NCBI GenBank assembly: GCA_025451135.1
Contig: JANWKW010000072.1
Span: 1-5,366 of the forward strand
Source: Vulcanimicrobiia bacterium
GTDB lineage: Bacteria; Vulcanimicrobiota; Vulcanimicrobiia; Vulcanimicrobiales; Vulcanimicrobiaceae
DNA length: 5,366 bases
Direction of reading: 5' to 3'
Part shown: positions 1-5,366 of the stretch, one piece after another
Numbering within the stretch: position 1 is the stretch's first letter
Layout of the letters: each line of letters opens with the position of its first letter
The notes under the pieces: generated by a model
Database searches by the model: none
What the model was told of the DNA's origin: nothing
The model's input: the letters and a program-made list of their open reading frames with translations, nothing else
Program-made: the position numbers and the translations under genes

Positions 1-469
1 CCACGTCGCGGGTCGCGGTCGAGCCGAACCCGCCGCCGTTCTCGGCGTCGAAGAGATAGAACTCGATCTCGCTCGCGATCGTCACGACGCCGAGCGCGCC
101 GGCCGCTTCGAGCGCGCGCTTGAGCGTAGTGCGCGGGCAGCCTTCGAACGGCGATCCGTCGGGCATCGCGATGTCGCAGATCAGGCGCGCTTCGGCGCCG
201 TCGCCGGCGTTCCACGGGTAGAGCGCGAAGGTGGTCAGATCGGGGCGCGGCTGCATGTCGAGCTCTTCGCCGCGGACGAAGCCGTCGATCGAGCCGCCGT
301 CGAAGGTGACGCTGCCGTCGAGCGCCGCATCGAGTTCGCTCGCCGGGATCGAGACGTTCTTGCTGACGCCGAGGATGTCGGCGAAGACCAGGCGGACGAA
401 CCGGACGTCGCGCTCTTTAGCGAGCTTGAGGACGTCGCGTTTGGTGGCGTGCTTAGCTGTGGAGTGCAT
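1..469 (-). CDS. glnA: Glutamine synthetase, class I (GSI-alpha-like), N-terminal 156 residues; C-terminus beyond left edge
   Basis: Glutamine synthetase makes glutamine from glutamate, ammonia and ATP in the cytosol, as a dodecamer. The reverse translation begins MHSTAKHATKRDVLKLAKER and shows the beta-grasp N domain: FADILGVSKNVSIP (about residues 29-42), then FDGGSIDGFVRGEELDM (56-72). D57 matches the active-site latch Asp (Asp50 in enterobacterial GS), and R66 sits where GSI-alpha enzymes carry the Arg involved in feedback inhibition (GFVRIEESDM in Bacillus). The start of the catalytic domain follows, with SEIEFYLF (133-140), whose Glu residues belong to the metal site. A typical enzyme has about 440-475 residues, so roughly two thirds lies outside the window. 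The ATG at 469-467 overlaps the last 17 nt of the upstream regulator gene. I see no clear Shine-Dalgarno and no closer in-frame start, so translational coupling is likely. The GS motifs argue for a true GS rather than a gamma-glutamylpolyamine synthetase, but without the C-terminal half this is not certain. Confidence 0.9.
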   Translation of the reverse strand, partial: MHSTAKHATKRDVLKLAKERDVRFVRLVFADILGVSKNVSIPASELDAALDGSVTFDGGSIDGFVRGEELDMQPRPDLTTFALYPWNAGDGAEARLICDIAMPDGSPFEGCPRTTLKRALEAAGALGVVTIASEIEFYLFDAENGGGFGSTATRDV

Positions 470-1535
470 CGATTGCCGCTGCCATTCTGAAGGTGAGTTG
501 GTCGTGGGGACTGTCGAGCGACCGGCCGCAGATCTCGCCGATCTGGCGCAGGCGGTAGAAGACGGTGTGGCGGTGGACGTGCAGTTCGGCGGCCGCCGTC
601 TTGACGTTCTGACCGCAGGCGAAGTACGAGCGCAGGGTCCGCTCGAGCTCGGTCTGATGCCGCTCGTCGTAGGCGCGCAGCGGCGCAAGGGTGGCGCTCG
701 CGAACGCGCGCAGGCCGTCCGCGTCGGCGCCTTCGAACAGCAGCGCGTAGGCGCTCAGTTCGTCGTACGGCAGGACGCGGCCCTCGCCGAAGACGCGCCG
801 GCCGATCGCGAGGGCGGCGTCGGCCATGCGGGCGCTCCGGCCGACCTCGGCCGCGCTCTCGACGCCGCCGACCCCGCCGGCGACGGCTAGGCCGGGATGC
901 TTCTTCGCGAGCGTCTTGGGGAGCAGGGTCGCGGCGGTTCGGGCGTTGGCGGCGTCGACCTCGCGCGGTGCGGGCACGAAGAGCAGCGCGCCGCCGTCGC
1001 GCTCGAGCACGCCGACGCTGGCCTCGCCCGACGCGAGGGTCTCCGCCGCGAGGGCCGCGCTCTCGGGCGGCTCGAGCGCGATCGCGACGTAGCTCGCCGC
1101 CAGCGCGATGCCGCGTGCGCTCGCGTCGGCGCGGGCGGCGGCGCCGTCGCGGTAGCCGCCCGCGAGCAGACGCTCCCAGAAGGCGCGCCGCCGGCCGGCG
1201 TTGCCGCCGCTCTCGCGGGCCAGTTCGAGGGCGATCGCGGAGGCGGTCAGGCGGAGCGCCAGCAACGCGTCGGCCGAGGCGTCGGCGAGCAGCGCGATCT
1301 CGCCGAACGCGGTCTCGCCGGCGCGCACCGGAAGGCGGACGACCGCGCCGTTGCGCGGCTCGCCGGCGATCGCCAGACGGCGGCCTTCGAGATCGTCGAC
1401 GCTGACGCCGGCCCCGAGGTGGCCCGCCAGATGGAGCGCGAGCGCGCGAGCTCCGCCGCCGGCCGCCGCGACGCGCGCGAGGCCTTCGGTAAAGCCGACC
1501 AGGTCGTCGGGGGTCATGGGCGATTCTTTCGGCAT
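453..1535 (-). CDS. PucR/CdaR-family transcriptional regulator (C-terminal HTH_30)
   Basis: This is a cytosolic DNA-binding regulator of 360 residues. About residues 1-110 form a degenerate GAF-like sensor region (LAGHLGAGVSVDDLEGRRLA, then a beta-rich stretch and a helix ending IALELARESG). About residues 140-265 fit the GGDEF-like middle domain of CdaR/PucR proteins, which is not a cyclase and has no GGDEF signature. Residues 298-355 carry the PucR C-terminal helix-turn-helix: LERTLRSYFACGQNVKTAAA, then ELHVHRHTVFYRLRQIGEI. The family usually responds to small metabolites and controls purine, amino-acid, polyamine or sugar-acid catabolism. Its gene overlaps the downstream glutamine synthetase by 17 nt, so nitrogen supply is a plausible signal (inference). 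Two starts are possible: ATG at 1535-1533, or ATG at 1517-1515 (Met7). The second has a purine-rich GAAAGAA just upstream and would leave the palindrome at 1529-1545 outside the coding region, so it may be the real one. The effector cannot be read from the sequence. Confidence 0.9.
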   Translation of the reverse strand: MPKESPMTPDDLVGFTEGLARVAAAGGGARALALHLAGHLGAGVSVDDLEGRRLAIAGEPRNGAVVRLPVRAGETAFGEIALLADASADALLALRLTASAIALELARESGGNAGRRRAFWERLLAGGYRDGAAARADASARGIALAASYVAIALEPPESAALAAETLASGEASVGVLERDGGALLFVPAPREVDAANARTAATLLPKTLAKKHPGLAVAGGVGGVESAAEVGRSARMADAALAIGRRVFGEGRVLPYDELSAYALLFEGADADGLRAFASATLAPLRAYDERHQTELERTLRSYFACGQNVKTAAAELHVHRHTVFYRLRQIGEICGRSLDSPHDQLTFRMAAAIDALHS

Positions 1536-1545
1536 AATCTGCCGA
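1529..1545. promoter_or_regulatory. 17-bp inverted repeat between divergent genes, candidate operator with -10-like box
   Basis: TCGGCA-TAATC-TGCCGA is a perfect palindrome with 6-bp arms and a 5-bp spacer, centred on 1537. It lies between the divergent regulator and cyclase genes and covers the regulator's first annotated ATG (1535-1533). CATAAT at 1533-1538 on the plus strand differs from TATAAT at one position and would place a transcription start near 1545, giving the cyclase mRNA a leader of only about 14 nt. I see no good -35 at the right spacing. An A/T-rich core in G+C-rich surroundings, beside a regulator gene, suggests an autoregulatory operator that could control both directions. 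The assignment rests on position and symmetry only. It does not match a PucR-family box that I can name. Confidence 0.4.
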
Positions 1546-1558
1546 TGACCTTAAGAGA

Positions 1559-3376
1559 ATGGATCTCGACGACCCGCGAGCGGTCCTCGACTCGCTCTAC
1601 GCCGGAACCCCCGACGCGGTCGTCTTGTACGACCGCGACGGTCTCTTCGTGGCCGCGAACGACGCCGCTCGCGGCTTGACCGGATACGAAGAACGCGAAG
1701 TCCGCGGCGGCCACTACCGCGGGCACGTGCATCCGAGCGATTGGGAGCGCGTCAACGCGGGCTTCGCGACCGCGCTGAGCGGAGGGCTGGACCACTTCGA
1801 GACGATGGTGCGTCATCGCGACGGCAGGGTGATCCCGGTCGAGATCTACGTGTTCCCGGCCAAGCGGGGGAACGACGTGATCGGCGTCTTCGCGCAGGCG
1901 CGCGACATCGTGGCGCTGCGCTCGGCCGAGCTCTCGCTCGGGATCAACCAGGACCGCTTCCGGTCGCTCTTCGAGTTCCATCCGGACGGCATCCTCGAGC
2001 TCAAGCGTGACGGGATCGTCTCGCGCGTCAACGTCTCGTTCGAGCGCGAGACCGGCTTCCTGGGCGAGCGTATCGTCGGGCGGCCGTGGACGCAGTTGGT
2101 CGCGCCCGAACGGCGCGACGAGGCCGACGACGCCCAGCGGCGCAGCGCGCGCGGCGAAGCCGTCGAGATCGAGTCGCAGTTCCTCGACCGCTTGGGCGAC
2201 CGGATCGACGTCACGCTCAAGCTCGTGCCGTCCACGGTCGCATCGGAGATCCGCGGCGCGTACGTCATCGCCAAGAACGTCTCGGCCCAGCGGGATGCGG
2301 AACGCGCGGTCATCGAGCACAGCGCGCGCGTGCGCGAGCTCTACCTGGTGGCCGCGTCGCGGGGCGAATCGGCCAGCGAGCAGATCGACGCCACGATCGA
2401 GCTGGCGCTGCGCATGTTCGACTTCGACTTCGGCTACGTCGCGCGGTTCGTCGACGAGCGGATCGCGATCGATAACGCCGTCGGCGAGGGCTGGTCGGTC
2501 GCCGCCGGTCAGATGTTCCCGTCGGCGTCGAGCCTGACGCGTCACTTGGCCGAGATCGAGGTGCTCGAGGCCGACGACCTGGACGACTCGCCGTGGAAGG
2601 CCGACGGCGCGCGAGCGAACGCGCCGTGGCGATCGTACTTCGCCGTGCGTCTGCGCCGCGGCGACGAGACGTACGGGGCGCTCGCGTTCGCCGCGCGGCG
2701 ACCGCGCGCGCCCCTGCGGCCGCTCGCTCGCGACCTGCTCCAGCTGATCGCGCTCTTCGTCGAGGCGGCCATCGAACGCGCCAGCTACGACGAGCGGATC
2801 GAGGGGCTGGCGTTCACCGACGCGTTGACGGGCCTTCCGAACCGCGTGCTCTTCGACGACCGCATCCGCCAGGCGATCGCGACGGCGAAACGATACGACC
2901 GCGGCTTCGCGGTCATGTATCTGGACGTCGACCGCTTCAAGGACATCAACGACGAGCTCGGGCACGCCGCGGGCGACGCCGTGCTCCGCGGGGTCGGAGA
3001 ACGTCTGCGCGCGACCCTGCGCGAGAGCGATACGGTCGCCCGCTTCGGCGGCGACGAGTTCGTGGTGCTCCAACCCATCGTCGACGGTCCGGCGGACGCG
3101 GCCGATCTCGCGCGCAAGATCGTCGCCGAACTGCAGACGCCGCTGCGGGTCGGCGAGATCGAGCGCGACGTCCGGATCTCGGTCGGGATCGCGCTCTACC
3201 CGCAGGACGGCCACACGATCGAGGTCCTGATGGATCTGGCCGACCGCGCGCTCTACGCCGCCAAGCGGGCCGGCCGCAACCGCTGGTCGTTCGCGAACGA
3301 AGCGGCCGCGCGCGCGGCGCTGGTCGATCGCGTCGAGCGGTCCGGCGCGGTCAACCGCGCAGCTGCTGGACGATGA
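1559..3376 (+). CDS. PAS-PAS-GAF-GGDEF diguanylate cyclase
   Basis: The protein (605 aa) should make cyclic di-GMP from two GTP. PAS 1 spans about 3-122 (PDAVVLYDRDGLFVAANDAA; GYEE; DGRVIPVEIYVFP) and PAS 2 about 129-248 (FRSLFEFHPDGILELKRDG). A GAF-type domain occupies about 251-410, and the GGDEF domain about 415-585. The catalytic domain looks complete: DALTGLPNR (421-429), LDVDRFKDINDELGH (455-469; D456 is a metal ligand, N464 and D473 are guanine-site residues) and the active loop RFGGDEF, with GGDEF at 497-501. RESD (488-491) lies five residues before GGDEF, which is the RxxD inhibitory site for product feedback. There is no EAL or HD-GYP domain, no membrane segment and no signal peptide, so it is a soluble sensor enzyme. 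The sensor ligands cannot be told. The ATG at 1559 has purines (AAGAGA) directly against it, too close for a normal Shine-Dalgarno, and an in-frame TAA at 1535-1537 with no other start after it excludes a longer N-terminus. Its 3' end overlaps the convergent transporter gene by 26 bp. Confidence 0.95.
   Translation: MDLDDPRAVLDSLYAGTPDAVVLYDRDGLFVAANDAARGLTGYEEREVRGGHYRGHVHPSDWERVNAGFATALSGGLDHFETMVRHRDGRVIPVEIYVFPAKRGNDVIGVFAQARDIVALRSAELSLGINQDRFRSLFEFHPDGILELKRDGIVSRVNVSFERETGFLGERIVGRPWTQLVAPERRDEADDAQRRSARGEAVEIESQFLDRLGDRIDVTLKLVPSTVASEIRGAYVIAKNVSAQRDAERAVIEHSARVRELYLVAASRGESASEQIDATIELALRMFDFDFGYVARFVDERIAIDNAVGEGWSVAAGQMFPSASSLTRHLAEIEVLEADDLDDSPWKADGARANAPWRSYFAVRLRRGDETYGALAFAARRPRAPLRPLARDLLQLIALFVEAAIERASYDERIEGLAFTDALTGLPNRVLFDDRIRQAIATAKRYDRGFAVMYLDVDRFKDINDELGHAAGDAVLRGVGERLRATLRESDTVARFGGDEFVVLQPIVDGPADAADLARKIVAELQTPLRVGEIERDVRISVGIALYPQDGHTIEVLMDLADRALYAAKRAGRNRWSFANEAAARAALVDRVERSGAVNRAAAGR
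3345..3360. terminator. GC hairpin at the convergent gene junction, possible bidirectional transcription end
   Basis: GCGCGG-TCAA-CCGCGC forms a perfect 6-bp all-GC stem with a 4-nt loop. It lies in the 26-bp overlap between the 3' ends of the cyclase (plus) and transporter (minus) genes, and the transporter's stop codon (3353-3351) is in the loop. Because the stem is symmetric, the hairpin would form in both transcripts. No T-run follows it on either strand, so it is not a classical intrinsic terminator. It could slow polymerase or protect 3' ends, or it could be chance in such G+C-rich sequence. Confidence 0.3.
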
Positions 3377-4622
3377 AGACCAGCGAGAGGCCGCCGACCA
3401 CGATCGCGGTCGTCCAGGCGATCGCGTTAGCGAACGGAGAGTTCGTATAGTCGCCCATGATGCTCTTGCGGTTGATGATGATCAGCATCAGCACCAGCTC
3501 GGCCGGGAGCAGCACCCCCTGCACGGTCTGCGAGACGAGGATCAGCGGCAGCAGCGGGATGCCCGGTAGGAGCACCAGCAGCGCGCCCAGGATCAGTCCG
3601 CCGCCGAAGATGGTGAAGAAGATCGGCGCTTCGGAGAACTTGCGGTCGAGCGCCGCTTCGAAGCCGAGCGCCTCGCAGATGACGTACGAGGTCGAGAGCG
3701 GCAGGACGGTCGCGGTGAACAGTCCCGCGTTGAGGATGCCCAGGGCGAAGACGGTCGCCGCCAGCGCCCCGAACGGCCGCAGGGCGACCGCGAAATCCTG
3801 GGCCTGGACCGGATGGATGTGCCCGCCGTGCTGGTTGGCGACGAAGATGGTCGCCGCGTTGGCCACGATCATGAAACCGGCGATCGCGATGCCGACGATC
3901 GAACCGACGACCACGTCGGCGCGCGCGAACGAGAGGCTCTCCTCGCCGGTCCCCTTCTCGACCACCGCGGACTGCAGGAAGAACTGCATGTAGGGCGAGA
4001 CGGTCGTGCCGATCAGGCCGATCACCAGGAACATCCATTGCCGGTCGTCGACGTGGAGCGTCGGGACGAGCGTCCCGACCGCGACCGCATGCCAGTCCGC
4101 GTGCGCGAGCACCGCCGAGATCGCGTACGAGATGTAGATGAGCGAGAAGCCGACGAAGACGCGTTCGACGATGCGGTTGTCGAACCGCAGGATGAACAGG
4201 AAGACCGCTACCAGCGCGATCGGCACGGCGATGTACCGCGAGATGCCGAAGATCTCGGAAGCGGTCGCGACGCCGGCGAACTCGGTCGCGGTCAGTCCGA
4301 CGTTGACGACGAAGAGCGAGAGCATCGCGAAGAACGAGACGCGCACGCCGAAGGTCTCGCGGATCAGCGAGGCCAGCCCCTTGCCGGTGACCGTGCCCAT
4401 CCGGGCGGCCATCTCCTGGACGACGATCAGCGCGATCGCGAGCGGGATCAAGACCCACAGGATGGCGTAGCCGTACTGCGCGCCGGCCGCGGAATAGGTG
4501 GCGATGCCGCCGACGTCGTTGCCGGCCGATGCGGTGATAAATCCGGGTCCGAGCACCGCGGCGAAGAGCAGCAGCGATCGCCACCAGCGCCGCTTGGGCG
4601 CGGCGCGCCTAGTCTGCTGCAA
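3351..4622 (-). CDS. Nramp-superfamily divalent metal transporter, non-canonical metal site (possibly Mg2+-type)
   Basis: This is a polytopic inner-membrane protein of 423 residues with about 11 hydrophobic segments and a short basic N-terminus (RRAAPKRRWWR), consistent with the Nramp/SLC11 LeuT fold. TM1 reads GPGFITASAGNDVGGIATYS (25-44). TM6 reads GTTVSPYMQFF (205-215). Classical MntH/Nramp proteins have DPGN in TM1 and MPHN in TM6. Here the TM1 Asp is kept (D36), but Asn becomes Gly39 and the TM6 Met becomes Ser209. Other family features are VVQEMAARMGTVTGKGLA (67-84) and the TM8-9 stretch TATVLPLSTSYVICEALG. The start is TTG at 4622-4620, the only sensible one before TM1; GGCGGA six bases upstream is a weak ribosome-binding site. 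It overlaps the preceding MgtE-domain gene by 14 nt, so the two are very probably co-translated. Loss of the TM6 Met is known to relax selectivity towards Mg2+/Ca2+, so Mg2+ is a reasonable substrate, though unproven. I give no mntH symbol for that reason. Confidence 0.88.
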   Translation of the reverse strand: MQQTRRAAPKRRWWRSLLLFAAVLGPGFITASAGNDVGGIATYSAAGAQYGYAILWVLIPLAIALIVVQEMAARMGTVTGKGLASLIRETFGVRVSFFAMLSLFVVNVGLTATEFAGVATASEIFGISRYIAVPIALVAVFLFILRFDNRIVERVFVGFSLIYISYAISAVLAHADWHAVAVGTLVPTLHVDDRQWMFLVIGLIGTTVSPYMQFFLQSAVVEKGTGEESLSFARADVVVGSIVGIAIAGFMIVANAATIFVANQHGGHIHPVQAQDFAVALRPFGALAATVFALGILNAGLFTATVLPLSTSYVICEALGFEAALDRKFSEAPIFFTIFGGGLILGALLVLLPGIPLLPLILVSQTVQGVLLPAELVLMLIIINRKSIMGDYTNSPFANAIAWTTAIVVGGLSLVFIVQQLRG

Positions 4623-5366
4623 CGGGCGTCCGCCGGTGGTGGCGCGCGGTGAAGCGCGGCAGCTTCTTGGCCAGGTCCGCGGGCATGATCGCGTCGATCG
4701 CGTCGTCGACCGTGACGATGCCGAGCAGCATCCCGCGATCGTCGACGACCGGCGCCGCCAACAGGTCGTAGCGCGCGATGGTGGCGGCGACCTCCTCTTT
4801 CTCCGCGTCGGGCGCGAGGGTCACGAGGTCGGTCTCCATGATCTTGTCGATGGTCGCGTCGGGCGGCGCGAGCAGCAGGCTGCGCAGGGTCAGCACGCCG
4901 AGCAGCGCGTCCGCCTTGTCGACCACGTAGAGGTAGTAGATGAACTCGGACTCCGGTCCGATCTCGCGGATCTTGCGGATCGTCGCCTCGGCCGTCCGGT
5001 GGGGATAGATCCAGACGTAGTCGGTCGTCATCAGGCCGCCGGCCGTGTCCTCGGCGTATTTGACCAGCTCGCGCAACTCGCCGGCGGTGAACTCGTCCAT
5101 CTCGGCGAGCAGGCGGGTCTGCTGCTCCTCGGGCAGTTCGGCGAGCAGATCGGCCGCATCGTCCGAATCCATCTCCTCGATGATGTCGGCGGCGCGCTCG
5201 TCGCCGATGTCGTCGATCAGGGTCTTCTGGGTGTCGGCGTCGAGGTGTTCGAACGCGTCGGCCGCGGTCTCGTCGTCGAGCGACCGCACGACCGCGAGGG
5301 CCTCGCGCGCGGACAGGTCGCCGATGATCTCCGCCAGGTCCGAGGGATGCAGGCGCGCGAGCTTGC
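4609..5366 (-). CDS. MgtE N-domain plus CBS-pair protein without a channel domain; N-terminus beyond right edge
   Basis: The visible 251 residues match the cytosolic half of the Mg2+ channel MgtE. Residues 1-104 are helical, acidic repeats of the MgtE N domain (LHPSDLAEIIGDLSAREALA; IIEEMDSDDAADLLAELPEE). The linker EDTAGGLMT follows (105-113), then two CBS motifs (about 106-165 and 170-227), including FIYYLYVVD and LLGIVTVDDAIDAI. In MgtE these domains bind Mg2+ and close the pore when Mg2+ is plentiful. Here the protein ends 24 residues after CBS 2 with a basic tail (KKLPRFTARHHRR), where MgtE would continue into its plug helix and five-helix membrane channel. It is therefore soluble. The next gene, overlapping by 14 nt, encodes an Nramp-type transporter that it probably senses for or gates (inference). 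The frame is open to the window edge, so the GTG at 5289 is internal and the true start lies outside. An additional N-terminal domain may be present there. Confidence 0.88.
   Translation of the reverse strand, partial: KLARLHPSDLAEIIGDLSAREALAVVRSLDDETAADAFEHLDADTQKTLIDDIGDERAADIIEEMDSDDAADLLAELPEEQQTRLLAEMDEFTAGELRELVKYAEDTAGGLMTTDYVWIYPHRTAEATIRKIREIGPESEFIYYLYVVDKADALLGVLTLRSLLLAPPDATIDKIMETDLVTLAPDAEKEEVAATIARYDLLAAPVVDDRGMLLGIVTVDDAIDAIMPADLAKKLPRFTARHHRRTPVAAD

Noticed and set aside
1553..1558. AAGAGA as Shine-Dalgarno of the cyclase
   Set aside because: It directly abuts the ATG at 1559, leaving no normal spacer; a near-leaderless or weakly initiated mRNA is more likely.
897..1679. 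Plus-strand frame across the regulator gene, with an ATG at 1545 beside the cyclase start
   Set aside because: It is antisense to the PucR-type regulator and of low complexity; the ATG at 1545 is out of frame with the PAS domain.
1514..3214. 566-codon open frame on the minus strand opposite the diguanylate cyclase
   Set aside because: It is antisense to a gene with unambiguous PAS, GAF and GGDEF motifs, and its product is a low-complexity Arg/Asp/Glu/Val mix typical of shadow frames in G+C-rich DNA.
2593..3450. 285-codon plus-strand frame overlapping the 3' part of the cyclase
   Set aside because: It is an Arg-rich shadow in another frame of the GGDEF domain; no recognisable domain.
3427..4584. 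385-codon minus-strand frame inside the transporter gene
   Set aside because: It is an Arg-rich frame-shifted copy of the transporter with no membrane segments or motifs; the overlapping frame has clear Nramp features.
3813..4652. 279-codon plus-strand frame opposite the transporter
   Set aside because: Its product is a monotonous Asp/Arg/Glu/His string, as expected antisense to hydrophobic codons; no function supported.
5287..5289. GTG as start codon of the MgtE-domain gene
   Set aside because: The frame stays open to the window edge and the upstream residues (LHPSDLAEIIGDLSA) continue the MgtE N domain, so this Val codon is internal.

Overview
The window is densely coding, G+C-rich bacterial DNA. 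It holds five protein genes, two of them cut by the window edges, and only one true intergenic gap of 23 bp. I see no RNA genes, insertion sequences, CRISPR arrays or long repeats. The base composition, the absence of phage or IS sequence and the ordinary housekeeping gene types suggest a chromosomal segment of a free-living high-GC bacterium. The protein style would fit a little-cultured phylum such as Eremiobacterota (WPS-2), but that is a weak guess and the sequence does not prove it.

Left part (1-1535, minus strand): a PucR/CdaR-type transcription regulator is followed, with a 17-nt overlap, by the first 156 codons of a class I glutamine synthetase that runs off the left edge. The pair looks like a translationally coupled nitrogen-metabolism operon. 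Centre (1559-3376, plus strand): a PAS-PAS-GAF-GGDEF diguanylate cyclase is transcribed divergently from the regulator. The annotated start codons are only 23 bp apart, and a perfect inverted repeat (1529-1545) covers the regulator's annotated ATG and a -10-like CATAAT. This is a candidate operator shared by both promoters.

Right part (3351-5366, minus strand): a gene entering from the right edge encodes the cytosolic Mg2+-sensing part of MgtE (N domain plus CBS pair) but stops exactly where the membrane channel should begin. Overlapping it by 14 nt, from a TTG start, is an Nramp-superfamily membrane transporter. Its metal-site motifs are not those of MntH-type Mn/Fe importers (DVGG instead of DPGN, SPYM instead of MPHN). 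The pair reads as a modular system in which the MgtE sensor is paired with an unrelated Nramp-fold transporter, possibly for Mg2+ or another hard divalent cation. The transporter gene and the cyclase gene converge and overlap by 26 bp, with a small GC hairpin in the overlap.

The sensor/transporter pair is the most interesting content, followed by the palindrome between the divergent genes.
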